Shown here: piece by piece, positions 16,658 to 24,805 of the stretch
Layout: each line of letters starts with the position of its first letter
How positions within the stretch are numbered: position 1 is the first letter of the stretch
From: Nocardioides humilatus
GTDB taxonomy: Bacteria > Actinomycetota > Actinomycetes > Propionibacteriales > Nocardioidaceae
Assembly (NCBI RefSeq): GCF_008373755.1
Contig: NZ_VUJV01000004.1
Coordinates: forward strand, 106,314 to 170,313
Length of the DNA: 64,000 bases
Direction of reading: 5' to 3'
Notes under the pieces: model-generated
What the model was told of the DNA's origin: nothing
What the model saw: the letters and a program-made list of their open reading frames with translations, nothing else
Databases searched by the model: none
Translations under genes and position numbers: made by a program

Positions 16658-17686
16658 TCAGCCGAAGAAGACCTGCGCCTCGGCGTACTCCTCGGGGCTG
16701 ACCACCTTGAGCTCGCCGGTGCCCTCAGCGAGCGGCACCCGCACGATGTCCTTGCCGCGCAGCGCGACCATCACGCCGAAGTCGCCGTCAGCGACCGCCC
16801 CGATCGCCTGCAGTCCGAAGCGCGTGGCCAGCCACCGGTCGAAGGCGGTCGGGGTGCCGCCCCGCTGCACGTGACCGAGTACGACGGCCCGCGCCTCCGC
16901 CCCGGTGCGGTCCTCGATCTCCTTGGCCAGTCGGTCGCCGATGCCGCCGAGGCGCACGTGACCGAAGGCGTCGACCTCGCCGCTCTGCAACGTCATGCCC
17001 GTGCCGTCGCGCGGGACCGCGCCCTCGGAGACGACCAGGATCGGGGCGTACTTCGACCCGAAGCGCCGCTGCACCAGCGAGCACACCTCGTCGATGTCGA
17101 ACGGCTGCTCGGGGATCAGCACGATGCTCGCGCCGCCGGCGATGCCGGAGTGCAGGGCGATCCAGCCGGCGTGCCTGCCCATCACCTCGACGACGAGGAC
17201 CCGGTGGTGGGACTCGGCAGTGGTGTGGAGCCGGTCGATGGCCTCGGTCGCGATGTTGACCGCGGTGTCGAAGCCGAAGGTGAAGTCGGTGCCGGACAGG
17301 TCGTTGTCGATCGTCTTCGGCACCCCGACGACGTTGACGCCGAGGTCGGCGAGCTTGGTGGCGACGCCGAGGGTGTCCTCGCCGCCGATGGCGATCAGGG
17401 CGTCGACGCCGGTCGCGGCCAGGTTGTCCTTGATCCGCTGGACGCCGTCGTCGAGCTTGAACGGGTTGGTCCGCGACGAGCCGAGGATCGTGCCGCCGCG
17501 CGGCAGGATGCCGCGGCACTCCTCGATGCCGAGCGGCATCGTGACGCCCTCGAGCGGCCCTCGCCAGCCGTCACGGAACCCGACGAACTCGAAACCGTGC
17601 TCCTTGACGCCCTTGCGCACGACCGCCCGGATCACGGCGTTGAGCCCGGGGCAATCACCCCCGCCGGTCAGCACTCCTACCCGCAT
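16658..17686 (-). CDS. pfkA: 6-phosphofructokinase with pyrophosphate-type active-site residues
   Basis: A 342-residue group A phosphofructokinase: MRVGVLTGGGDCPGLNAVIR, ILPRGGTILGSSRTNPF, PKTIDNDLSGTDFTFGFDTA and VEVMGRHAGWIAL. At the donor site it has G-G-E-D-T, putting Asp at residue 104, and Lys at residue 124 in PKTIDND. Known ATP enzymes have Gly at 104, while Asp104 with Lys124 characterises pyrophosphate-dependent enzymes such as that of Amycolatopsis methanolica. I therefore predict PPi as the phosphoryl donor for fructose 6-phosphate, giving a reversible glycolytic step. It is monocistronic. The divergent DUF1028 gene lies across a family A repeat. Confidence 0.93.
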   Translation of the reverse strand: MRVGVLTGGGDCPGLNAVIRAVVRKGVKEHGFEFVGFRDGWRGPLEGVTMPLGIEECRGILPRGGTILGSSRTNPFKLDDGVQRIKDNLAATGVDALIAIGGEDTLGVATKLADLGVNVVGVPKTIDNDLSGTDFTFGFDTAVNIATEAIDRLHTTAESHHRVLVVEVMGRHAGWIALHSGIAGGASIVLIPEQPFDIDEVCSLVQRRFGSKYAPILVVSEGAVPRDGTGMTLQSGEVDAFGHVRLGGIGDRLAKEIEDRTGAEARAVVLGHVQRGGTPTAFDRWLATRFGLQAIGAVADGDFGVMVALRGKDIVRVPLAEGTGELKVVSPEEYAEAQVFFG

Positions 17687-17740
17687 CAGGCTGCTCCCCT
17701 CCCGTTTGGATCGTTCCAGCGTCGAGCCTACTGCCGCCGC

Positions 17741-17774
17741 TGGTTGAGGTGCGAGCGAAGCGAGCCTCGAAACC
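17741..17774 (+). repeat. Dispersed repeat, family A, copy 1
   Basis: Contains TGGTTGAGGTGCGAGCG then AAGCGAGCCTCGAAACC. The ends GGTTGAGG and CCTCGAAACC form an imperfect inverted repeat. It lies between the divergent pfkA and DUF1028 genes. Copies 2-4 are at 23863, 43535 and 51320. Confidence 0.85.
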
Positions 17775-17801
17775 GCGGCACCCGGTCAGTAGCGTCAGAC
17801 C

Positions 17802-18629
17802 ATGACGTTCTCGATCGTGGCCCGGTCCGCCGACGGAGAGTCGTGGGGTGTGGCCGTCGCGTCCAAGTTCCTCGCGGTGGGATCGGCCGTTCCGGCGGCC
17901 GTCGCCGGCGTCGGCGCCGTCGCCACGCAGGCCTATGCCAATGTCGCCTACAAGGGCCTCGCCCTGTCCCACCTCGACGAGGGCGCGACCGCGTCGGTCG
18001 CCCTGCAGCGTCTGGTGGAGGAGGACGAGGGCCGCGACCACCGGCAGGTCGGCATCGTCGACCTGGACGGCGGCGCGGCGACCTACACCGGATCTGCCTG
18101 CCTGGACTGGGCGGGTGGCCTCACCGGCGACGGCTTCGCGGTGCAGGGCAACATCCTGACCGGCCCCGAGGTCGTCGAGGCGATGCGCGACGCCTTCGAG
18201 CAGAGCGACCCGGAGGCCCCGCTCGCCCGGCGGCTTCTGGCGGCTCTGGCTGCCGGCGATGCCGCGGGCGGCGACAGCCGCGGGCGCCAGTCGGCCGCTC
18301 TCCTGGTGGTCAAGGAAGGCGCCGGCTACGGCGGGTTCGACGACGTCGCGGTCGACCTGCGCATCGACGACCACGAGGACCCGGTGCCCGAGCTCGAGCG
18401 ACTGCTCGGCCTGCACGACGCTCTCAGCCCCGACGTGCCCGAGGACGAGCGCGTGCCGGAGACGCCCGAGCTGGCGGCCGAGCTCGACGGCCGCGCCCAG
18501 TCACTCGGCCATCTCCATTTCGCCGCGTGGTTGGGCACCAACAACCTCGAGGCCTACGGCGGTGAGGGCTGGACCGCCACTCAGGTCATCGAACAGCTGC
18601 GCGACGCGACACCCGACTGGTCGGCCTAG
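17802..18629 (+). CDS. DUF1028 family protein (Ntn-hydrolase-like)
   Basis: A 275-residue member of DUF1028. The family start MTFSIVARSADGESWGVAVASKF is clear, followed by the conserved GVGAVATQAYANVAYKGLAL, YTGSACLDWAGGLTGDGFAVQGNILTG and the acidic VDLRIDDHEDPVPELERLL. The fold resembles Ntn-hydrolases and the protein is thought to be a cytoplasmic hydrolase of unproven substrate. The C-terminal 70 residues (LAAELDGRAQSLGHLHFAAWLGTNNLEAYGGEGW) resemble a putative peptidoglycan-binding extension seen in longer members. Its stop overlaps the convergent coiled-coil gene by four bases. Confidence 0.9.
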   Translation: MTFSIVARSADGESWGVAVASKFLAVGSAVPAAVAGVGAVATQAYANVAYKGLALSHLDEGATASVALQRLVEEDEGRDHRQVGIVDLDGGAATYTGSACLDWAGGLTGDGFAVQGNILTGPEVVEAMRDAFEQSDPEAPLARRLLAALAAGDAAGGDSRGRQSAALLVVKEGAGYGGFDDVAVDLRIDDHEDPVPELERLLGLHDALSPDVPEDERVPETPELAAELDGRAQSLGHLHFAAWLGTNNLEAYGGEGWTATQVIEQLRDATPDWSA

Positions 18630-19516
18630 CCCAGCCTGTCGAGCGCCGCCTGGGCCTGGTCACGGTCCTTGGTGGCGGTCCGCAGCGCGGCGCCCGCCTC
18701 GTCGCGGACGTCCTCGGCGTCACCGAGCTCGTCGTCGACCTCGTCGAGCTCCCCCTCGAGATCGGCGACCCGGCGCCGGAGCTCCTCGACCTCGGCCTGG
18801 AGCTGGAGCGACCTCGCCGACAACCGGTCGACGTCCGCCTGGGCGTCAGCCTGCGCGCCGACCGCCTCGTCGTAGGAGGTGGTCGCCTGGTCGAGCCGTT
18901 CCTCGGCTGCCGCTCGCACCTTGGCGTCGCGGTCGGGGTCGGGCACCACCCGCAGGTCGGGCGGTCCGGGCGCCGGGGCCTCGCGGGCCGGCGCGGCGAA
19001 ACCGAGCGCCTCCGGGACAGCGAGCGCCGCAGCGAGGGCTGCTTCACCGACCGGGTCGACCCCATTGGTCTGGAGGGGACCGACGAGCAGGCCGCTGCGC
19101 ACCGCACGTCCGCACTCCTCGTCGATCATCGCCGCGGTGAGCGTGGCCTCGACCTGGTCGGCCACCGCCTGCGTGACCTTCAGCCCCGCCTCGGCTGCGA
19201 GCGACCGCGCCTGCTGCGTGACGGCAGCCGTGACCTGCCGGCGCTGCTTGGTCAGGGCCCGCAGCTCGCCGGCCGACATGGCCGCCTGGGCGTCGCGCAG
19301 AGCGGCCCCGACGCTCAGCAGCTGGTCGACCTGGTCGGTCTCACGTCGTACGAGCAGGTTGACGACCCACGCCGCGATCCCCGGCCGCTTCAGCGCCTTC
19401 ACCGGAGCGGCGAGGTCGGTGCCCTTCAGCTCCTTCGCCCGCGCGTCGCGCGCCGCGGTGAAGTCGCCCGGCGCGAGCGCGTAGAGCTCGTCGGCGATCT
19501 CGAGCAGGTCACTCAT
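18626..19516 (-). CDS. Coiled-coil hypothetical protein
   Basis: A 296-residue soluble protein rich in Ala, Glu, Arg and Leu. The N-terminal half is helical (LLEIADELYALAPGDFTAARDARAKEL, LKRPGIAAWVVNLLVRRETD). The C-terminal half from about residue 185 is a long coiled coil (DRLSARSLQLQAEVEELRRRVADLEGEL). No enzyme motif is present. Its first codons overlap the end of the LuxR response regulator gene by eight bases, so it is the last gene of the acyltransferase-kinase-regulator unit. Similar proteins occur in related actinobacteria as conserved hypotheticals. A scaffold role is only a guess. Confidence 0.75.
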   Translation of the reverse strand: MSDLLEIADELYALAPGDFTAARDARAKELKGTDLAAPVKALKRPGIAAWVVNLLVRRETDQVDQLLSVGAALRDAQAAMSAGELRALTKQRRQVTAAVTQQARSLAAEAGLKVTQAVADQVEATLTAAMIDEECGRAVRSGLLVGPLQTNGVDPVGEAALAAALAVPEALGFAAPAREAPAPGPPDLRVVPDPDRDAKVRAAAEERLDQATTSYDEAVGAQADAQADVDRLSARSLQLQAEVEELRRRVADLEGELDEVDDELGDAEDVRDEAGAALRTATKDRDQAQAALDRLG

Positions 19517-20171
19517 CGTCGAGCCCCTGCTCGATGGCGTAACGGGTCAGCTCGACCCGGTTGTGCAGCTGGAGCTTGCGCAGGGTGTTCTGCACGTGGT
19601 TCTGGACCGTGCGGTGCGACAGGACCAGGCGCTCGGCGATCTGCTTGTAGGACAGACCCTTCGCGACCATCTTGAGCACCTCGGTCTCCCGATCGGTGAG
19701 CTGCTCGCCGGGCGGCATCGCCGGACCCGGGTCCTGCGACATCCGACGGAACTCACCGAGCACCAGCCCTGCGAGCCCGGGGGTGAAGACACTGTCACCG
19801 ACACTGACGCGACGTACGGCGGCGATCAGCTCTTCACGCGACGCCGACTTGACCAGGTAGCCCGTCGCGCCGGCCTTGACGGCCTCGAGCACGTCGTCCT
19901 GCTCGCCGGATGCCGAGAGGATCAGCACGCGGGCGGACGGGTCGTCCTGGAGCACCGTCGCGGTGACCTCGACCCCGGTGGGAGCAGGGATCTGGAGGTC
20001 CAGCACGACGACCTGCGGGTGGGTCGCCCGGAAGCGGTTGATCGCCTCCGTGCCCGTCGATGCGGTCGCGACCACGGTGAGGCCGGCGGCCTCGAGGTCG
20101 GCGGTCACCGCATCGCGCCACATGGGGTGGTCGTCGACCACCATGACCCGCAGCCGAGCCTGCTCCTCCAT
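19509..20171 (-). CDS. LuxR-family (NarL/FixJ) response regulator
   Basis: Encodes 220 residues. The receiver domain has acidic pair Asp13/Asp14, phospho-acceptor Asp58 (VVVLDLQIP) and the conserved Lys (GYLVKSAS). The C-terminal LuxR helix-turn-helix is at about 150-215 (LTDRETEVLKMVAKGLSYKQIAERL, SHRTVQNHVQNTLRKL). The ATG at 20171 (MEEQARLRVMVVDDH) is preceded by nothing better. The partner is the kinase two genes upstream at 20691-21812, with a flavin-reductase-like gene between. Target genes are unknown. Confidence 0.93.
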   Translation of the reverse strand: MEEQARLRVMVVDDHPMWRDAVTADLEAAGLTVVATASTGTEAINRFRATHPQVVVLDLQIPAPTGVEVTATVLQDDPSARVLILSASGEQDDVLEAVKAGATGYLVKSASREELIAAVRRVSVGDSVFTPGLAGLVLGEFRRMSQDPGPAMPPGEQLTDRETEVLKMVAKGLSYKQIAERLVLSHRTVQNHVQNTLRKLQLHNRVELTRYAIEQGLDDE

Positions 20172-20181
20172 GACCCGGACC

Positions 20182-20694
20182 CTACTCAGCCAAGGTTCGG
20201 TACCGCCCGCGGCGGTGCAGCAATGGGGAGACGTCGTCGGCACCGATGGTGACCTCGTCGAGCGCCACCTGCACCTCGACCGACCAGCCGACCTCCCGCG
20301 CGTCGACCAGCGACACCTGCGCGTGCGTCGTCGCACTGGCCAGGAGCGGTCCGGCCGGGGTCCCGACGAACTCGGCCTGGCGGAACGGCCCGCCCGGCGC
20401 CGGCGCGGTCCCGGCGAACGCCTCGGCGAGCTGGCGATCGGCCCACGTCAGCAACTGGACGACGCCGCGTCCGTTGTCGCGGAGCTCGGCGAGCAGGTCA
20501 CTGTCGGGGTCGACCAGGGCCAGCAGGCCCGGACGGGGCCCGAGAGCGACCATCAGCGACGTCACGGTCAGCCCGGCCCGGGTGGCACCCTCACCCGTGG
20601 TCCACAGCGTCACGCCACCGCCCAGGCGGCCGCGGAACCGGCGGGCCGGGTCGGGATCGGCCTCTGCGAACGGGTGCCCGGAGTGGATGGTCAC
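20182..20694 (-). CDS. Flavin-reductase-like FMN-binding protein
   Basis: A 170-residue single-domain protein with the flavin reductase-like split-barrel pattern: RRFRGRLGGGVTLWTTGEG, AGLTVTSLMVALGPRPGLLALVDPDSDL, a C-terminal HAQVSLVDAREVGWS strand and short tail. It probably binds FMN and reduces it or senses redox state in the cytoplasm. The GTG start overlaps the kinase stop (GTGA), and the gene ends 10 bases before the response regulator, so it sits inside a two-component operon. The placement suggests a redox or flavin link to the signalling pair, which is inference. Confidence 0.75.
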   Translation of the reverse strand: MTIHSGHPFAEADPDPARRFRGRLGGGVTLWTTGEGATRAGLTVTSLMVALGPRPGLLALVDPDSDLLAELRDNGRGVVQLLTWADRQLAEAFAGTAPAPGGPFRQAEFVGTPAGPLLASATTHAQVSLVDAREVGWSVEVQVALDEVTIGADDVSPLLHRRGRYRTLAE

Positions 20695-21812
20695 GATCGC
20701 TCCTTCGGGACGACGAGCTCCCACTCGGTGCCGTCAGCGCCGGTGGTCAAGGTCGCGGTGCCCCCGAGGTCACGGACCCGACCCTCGATCGACTCGGAGA
20801 TGCCGAGTCGGCCGCTGGCGCGCGCTTCGCCCAGCCTGCCCTCGGGGATGCCCGGACCCTCGTCGCGCACCGAGACAGCGATCTGGTCGCCCAGGTCGTC
20901 GAGCAGGACCCACGCGGCAGCGCCCTCGCCGACGTGCCGGTTGACGTTGTCGAGGCAGGCGCCGACCACCGCCACCACCTCGGCGGCGACGTGCGGAGCC
21001 AGGCGCACCGGACCGCCCGGCACCGCGACCTCGACCCCGGGCCGCTCACCGAGGGCTGCGAGTGCAGCGGCCAGGTCGGCCGTCGTCGGCCCCTCGTCGG
21101 CCACCAACCGGTCCTGCGACCGGATCAGCGTGCGCAGCGCCCGCTCCTGGTCGCCCGCCAACCGGCCGAGTTCCTCGGCCTCACCGCCCAGCTCGGCCCC
21201 GCGGCGCTGCACGAGCGCGAGGACCTGAAGCACCCCGTCGTGCACCACGCGGGCGAGCCGGGCCCGCTCCGCGGCCGCGGCCGCCTCACGCTCGGCGCGG
21301 TCGCGCTCGGAGGCCATCTGCTGCAGGGACTCCACGAGGTAGCCGACGATCGGGCCGCCCAGCACGATGAGGAACACGTAGCCGTAGTTGCCCTGGTCGA
21401 AGTCGGCGCGGATCAGTCGGTCGGTGCCGCCCAGGACGACCGCGGCGAACAGGCCGCCACGCCAGCCGTAGCGGACCGCCCACGCCAGCAGCGCGCCCAT
21501 GATCCAGAAACCGGGGATCGTGGCGTTGAACCACTCACCCTTGACCCACGGGGTCGCGACCAGCAGCCCGACGGCGATCGCCAGGTCGGCGACCGTCAGT
21601 CGCACGGTGCGACGGATCGGCTTGGCGTAGGTCGCGATGGCGTACGCCGTCCAGACGACCATCAGCGCGACGCATGCCCAGCCGGCGACCGGGTGGTCGA
21701 AGTTGTGCCGGTAGACGTTGAGGACCAACGCGTTGGCGAGCACGACGAGCCGCAGCCACGCGAGGGCGCGGAACATCCGGTCCTCGACCGCGACCACGGC
21801 CCTGACGGTCAT
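20691..21812 (-). CDS. Membrane sensor histidine kinase (HisKA_3 type)
   Basis: A 373-residue kinase. Residues about 15-165 contain five to six transmembrane helices (LRLVVLANALVLNVY, GWACVALMVVWTAYAIA, ADLAIAVGLLVATPW, GFWIMGALLAWAVRYGW, GYVFLIVLGGPIVGYLV), with no large extracellular loop. The dimerisation region has His191 in RLARVVHDGVLQVLALVQRRG, lacking the usual acidic residue directly before the His. A HATPase domain follows (ACLDNVNRHVGEGAA, VRDEGPGIPEG). It resembles MacS/DesK-type sensors that read membrane or intramembrane signals. It is four bases after plsC and overlaps the flavin-reductase-like gene. Confidence 0.9.
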   Translation of the reverse strand: MTVRAVVAVEDRMFRALAWLRLVVLANALVLNVYRHNFDHPVAGWACVALMVVWTAYAIATYAKPIRRTVRLTVADLAIAVGLLVATPWVKGEWFNATIPGFWIMGALLAWAVRYGWRGGLFAAVVLGGTDRLIRADFDQGNYGYVFLIVLGGPIVGYLVESLQQMASERDRAEREAAAAAERARLARVVHDGVLQVLALVQRRGAELGGEAEELGRLAGDQERALRTLIRSQDRLVADEGPTTADLAAALAALGERPGVEVAVPGGPVRLAPHVAAEVVAVVGACLDNVNRHVGEGAAAWVLLDDLGDQIAVSVRDEGPGIPEGRLGEARASGRLGISESIEGRVRDLGGTATLTTGADGTEWELVVPKERS

Positions 21813-21815
21813 GGG

Positions 21816-22544
21816 TCAGGCTGCAGGCTTACGCTCTGCGCCCTTCGCGGCGTCGCTCTTCTTGGACTCGTCCTTGGCGCGCGTGGCGTACATGTCGACG
21901 TACTCCTGGCCGGAGAGCCGCATGATCTCGTACATGATCTCGTCGGTGATCGACCGCAGGATGAAGCGGTCGTTCTCCATGCCGGCGTAGCGACTGAAGT
22001 CGAGGGGCTTGCCGAAGCGCACCGTCGGCCGGGTGATCCGGCCGAACTTCTTGCCCGGGGGCGCCACCACGTCGGTGCCGACGACCGCGGTCGGGATCAC
22101 CGGCACACCGGTCTCGAGCGCGAGGCGCGCGATGCCGGTCTTGCCGCGGTAGAGACGGCCGTCGTGGGACCGGGTGCCCTCGGGGTAGATGCCGAAGAGC
22201 TCACCCTCGCCGAGCACGCGCTTGGCCGAGAGGAGCGCGCCGGAGGCAGCGTCAGCGCCAGAGCGGTCGATCGGGATGTTGCCGGTGCCGCTGAAGAAGG
22301 TCTTCTGCAGCCAGCCCTTGATGCCGGGCGAGGTGAAGTACTCGGCCTTCGCGACGAAGCGCACCATCCTCGGGATCACCAGCGGCATGAAGAGCCAGTC
22401 GGCGTAGCTGAGGTGGTTGCTGGCGAGGATCGCCGGACCCGACGACGGGACGTTCTCGACGCCCTCGGACTTGGGGCGGAAGACGAGCTTGAGCATCGGC
22501 CCGAGGGCGATGAACTTGAGGAACCAGTAGAACACCCCACGCAT
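21816..22544 (-). CDS. plsC: 1-acyl-sn-glycerol-3-phosphate acyltransferase
   Basis: A 242-residue PlsC-family enzyme that acylates lysophosphatidic acid in phospholipid synthesis at the inner membrane face. The catalytic H-x-x-x-x-D is in ASNHLSYADWLF. Acyl-acceptor motifs are GNIPIDRSGAD and IYPEGTRSHDGRLYRGKTG, and VPVIPTAVVGTD is conserved. One N-terminal hydrophobic helix (VFYWFLKFIALGPMLKLVF) anchors it. The C-terminal 40 residues are charged and Lys-rich. It is first of the minus-strand unit leading into the sensor kinase, linking phospholipid synthesis with that sensor by position. Confidence 0.92.
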   Translation of the reverse strand: MRGVFYWFLKFIALGPMLKLVFRPKSEGVENVPSSGPAILASNHLSYADWLFMPLVIPRMVRFVAKAEYFTSPGIKGWLQKTFFSGTGNIPIDRSGADAASGALLSAKRVLGEGELFGIYPEGTRSHDGRLYRGKTGIARLALETGVPVIPTAVVGTDVVAPPGKKFGRITRPTVRFGKPLDFSRYAGMENDRFILRSITDEIMYEIMRLSGQEYVDMYATRAKDESKKSDAAKGAERKPAA

Positions 22545-22616
22545 CCTTTCCCCGAGATCGACAGGGAGAGCCTAGTGCCTTGCTGGGTGTCCTCCGTATT
22601 GGTGGACAATCACGCC

Positions 22617-23387
22617 ATGACCAGCAACCCGGACTACGAGCCGCTCGTCGTCGCCGCCCGTCCCGAGCTGACCGGCGACCGCCGCATCGGCGTGCTCCTC
22701 AGCCACGGATTCACCGGTTCGCCGGTGTCGATGCGGCCCTGGGGCCGCTACCTCTCCGACCTGGGCTACGGAGTCCGGGTGCCGCTGCTCCCGGGGCACG
22801 CCACCACGTGGCAGGACCTCAACACCAAGCGGTGGGCCGACTGGTACGGCGCCCTCAGCGCCGAGCTCGACACGATGCTCGCCGAGCACGACGCCGTGGT
22901 CGTCGCCGGGCTCTCGATGGGCGGCGCGCTCGTGCTGCGGCTCGCCGAGGACCGCGCCGAGGAGATCTCCGGCGTGATGATCTGCAACCCCGCGGTCGCG
23001 ACCAAGCGGTTCGACGTCAAGCTGCTCCCCGTCCTCAAGCACCTCATCCCGTCGTTCCCCGGGATCGCCAACGACATCAAGAAGTCCGGCGTCGAGGAGC
23101 ACGGCTACACCCGTACGCCGCTGAAGGCCATCCACTCGCTGATCACCTCGTGGAAGCCGCTGGTCGCCGACCTGCCGAAGGTCAAGGCGCCGCTCATCTA
23201 CTTCCGTTCGACGATCGACCACGTCGTCGACGAGGCGTCGCAGCCGATCATCCTCGACAACATCTCCTCGACCGACGTCGAGCTGGTGCCGCTCCCCGAG
23301 TCTTTCCACGTCGCGACCCTCGACAACGACGCACCGACGATCTTCGAGCGGTCCGCGGAGTTCGTCGCGCGGGTGACGTCGCTCTGA
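22617..23387 (+). CDS. Carboxylesterase / monoacylglycerol-lipase-type alpha/beta hydrolase
   Basis: A 256-residue serine hydrolase. The nucleophile Ser100 lies in AGLSMGGALVLRL. The oxyanion strand is VLLSHGFTGSPVSMRPWG; the acid is in FRSTIDHVVD and the catalytic His in LPESFHVATLDND. This set matches Est30-like carboxylesterases that prefer medium-chain esters. It has no signal peptide, so it is cytoplasmic. The ATG at 22617 gives the normal family length. It is divergent from plsC, 72 bases apart, so acyl-lipid metabolism is a plausible shared theme. Confidence 0.9.
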   Translation: MTSNPDYEPLVVAARPELTGDRRIGVLLSHGFTGSPVSMRPWGRYLSDLGYGVRVPLLPGHATTWQDLNTKRWADWYGALSAELDTMLAEHDAVVVAGLSMGGALVLRLAEDRAEEISGVMICNPAVATKRFDVKLLPVLKHLIPSFPGIANDIKKSGVEEHGYTRTPLKAIHSLITSWKPLVADLPKVKAPLIYFRSTIDHVVDEASQPIILDNISSTDVELVPLPESFHVATLDNDAPTIFERSAEFVARVTSL

Positions 23388-23425
23388 TCGGCCCGGGGAT
23401 TGCCCCGCGGCCGTAGGCTGGGGGC

Positions 23426-23863
23426 ATGCCCCGCGAGGACGACCCGGAGTCTGCTGACCTCGCCCGTGAGCGGGAGGTCGAGTGGCAGCAGATCATCGAC
23501 AACTTCGGCGACCGTGCGGTGCTCGAGCCCGACGAGGAGCAACCGTTCGCGGTGGTCCAGCCGCGCTTCGAGCGTGACCCCGAGGAAATCGAGATCGAGG
23601 TCCGCGACCAGGTCCACCCGAGCGACGCGTTCGTCCCACCCACACCCCCGCCGCTCCCGCGGCCGCCCGCCGATCGGCTGATGGCCTGGATCGGCGTCTT
23701 CGGGGTGCCTGCCGTCGTCCTCGTGTGTGTCGTGGCCGGCATCAGCGTCCCCAGCTGGGTCGGCTTCTTGATGGCCGCCGGTTTCGTCGGCGGGTTCGGC
23801 TATCTCGTCGTCAAGATGTCCGACGAGCCGCGCGACCCCTGGGACGACGGCGCCGTCCTCTAG
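23426..23863 (+). CDS. Small two-helix membrane protein
   Basis: Encodes 145 residues: a strongly acidic cytoplasmic N-terminus (MPREDDPESADLAREREVEW), a Pro-rich linker (PPTPPPLPRPPADR), then two transmembrane helices (WIGVFGVPAVVLVCVVAGISV and VGFLMAAGFVGGFGYLVV) and an acidic tail. The pattern is common in actinobacteria as a conserved small membrane protein without known function. It follows the esterase by 38 bases. Its TAG stop runs directly into family A repeat copy 2. Confidence 0.75.
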   Translation: MPREDDPESADLAREREVEWQQIIDNFGDRAVLEPDEEQPFAVVQPRFERDPEEIEIEVRDQVHPSDAFVPPTPPPLPRPPADRLMAWIGVFGVPAVVLVCVVAGISVPSWVGFLMAAGFVGGFGYLVVKMSDEPRDPWDDGAVL

Positions 23864-23896
23864 GTTTCGAGGCTCGCTCCGCTCGCACCTCAACCA
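23863..23896 (-). repeat. Dispersed repeat, family A, copy 2
   Basis: Reverse orientation; the minus strand reads TGGTTGAGGTGCGAGCG then GAGCGAGCCTCGAAACC. It starts on the last base of the small membrane protein stop, and its TTGAGG supplies the TGA stop (23890-23892) of the convergent ROK gene. Confidence 0.85.
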
Positions 23897-24795
23897 GCGG
23901 CAACGGCCTGCAGCGCAGCTCCGACCGCGCCGGCCTCCGGACCGAACCGGGCCGGCACGATCCCCGGGATCGTCCGGTGCTCGGCCCCTTGCAACGCTCG
24001 GGCGAGCCCGTGGCGAGCCGGGTCCAGCAGCAGGTCGCCGACCGCCGAGACGCCGCCGCCGACCACGACCACCTCCGGGTCGTAGGCCGAGACCAGTCCG
24101 GCGATGCCGACGCCGAGCCAGGTCCCGACGGTGGCGAACGCCTCGCGCGCGATTCGGTCCCCGTCGCGCGCCAAGGCCGCGACCTGGGGACCGTCGAGGT
24201 GCGACCCGAGCGCCACTCGCATCACCCGTTCGAGCGCCCGACCGCTGCAGTACTGCTCCCAGCAGCCGTGGAGGCCGCACTCGCAGGCCAACCCGTCCGG
24301 CACCACCTGGACGTGGCCGAACTCCCCCGCCATGCCGTTGGCTCCCCGCACCACGCGCCCGTCGAGCACGATCGCCCCGCCGATGCCAGTCCCGATCGTG
24401 ATCATGAGAGCGAACGTCGCATCCTGCAGGGATCCTGCGGCGAGCTCGGCGTAGGCAGCACAGTTGGCGTCGTTGTCCAGGACGACCGGCACGCCCAGCA
24501 GTTCGGCGAGACGGGATCGGACCGGAGCGTCCCGCCACGGCAGGTGGGCGCAGAAGCGGACCCACTCCCCCTCGCGATCCACCAGACCGGCGGAGGACAC
24601 ACCCACTCCGGTCAGCGTCCGGCCCGCGGCGACCTCGAGTGCAGCGTCCGCCACGGCCCGCTCGACCTCGGCGTCGGACGCGTTGCGTCCCGGCATCGGC
24701 ACCTGCGCGGAGCTGACGACCTCGAGGCCGTCACCCTCACCCGCGATCTCCACGGCGAGCACCTTCGTGCCGCCGACGTCGACCCCCACGTGCAC
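23890..24795 (-). CDS. ROK-family sugar kinase (second of tandem pair)
   Basis: A 301-residue ROK protein: N-terminal phosphate loop VHVGVDVGGTKVLAVEI, ITIGTGIGGAIVLDG, EFGHVQVVPDG and the zinc motif CECGLHGCWEQYCSGRAL (C-x-C-G-x-x-G-C-x-E), with EVVVVGGGVSAVGDLLLDP near the C-terminus. There is no N-terminal DNA-binding domain, so it is an enzyme rather than a repressor. It probably phosphorylates glucose or a related hexose. I chose the GTG at 24795 because AGGAG lies seven bases upstream, in the 10-base gap after the preceding ROK gene. Its stop lies within family A repeat copy 2. Confidence 0.88.
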   Translation of the reverse strand: MHVGVDVGGTKVLAVEIAGEGDGLEVVSSAQVPMPGRNASDAEVERAVADAALEVAAGRTLTGVGVSSAGLVDREGEWVRFCAHLPWRDAPVRSRLAELLGVPVVLDNDANCAAYAELAAGSLQDATFALMITIGTGIGGAIVLDGRVVRGANGMAGEFGHVQVVPDGLACECGLHGCWEQYCSGRALERVMRVALGSHLDGPQVAALARDGDRIAREAFATVGTWLGVGIAGLVSAYDPEVVVVGGGVSAVGDLLLDPARHGLARALQGAEHRTIPGIVPARFGPEAGAVGAALQAVAAG

Positions 24796-24805
24796 CGCGG
24801 GCTCC

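Noticed and set aside
15326-18565. Plus-strand open frame of over 1000 codons running opposite the amidohydrolase and phosphofructokinase genes
   Set aside because: It is antisense to two genes with clear family motifs, its product is Arg/Asp/Val-rich low-complexity sequence, and its last part overlaps DUF1028 in another frame. Long antisense frames are expected at this GC content.
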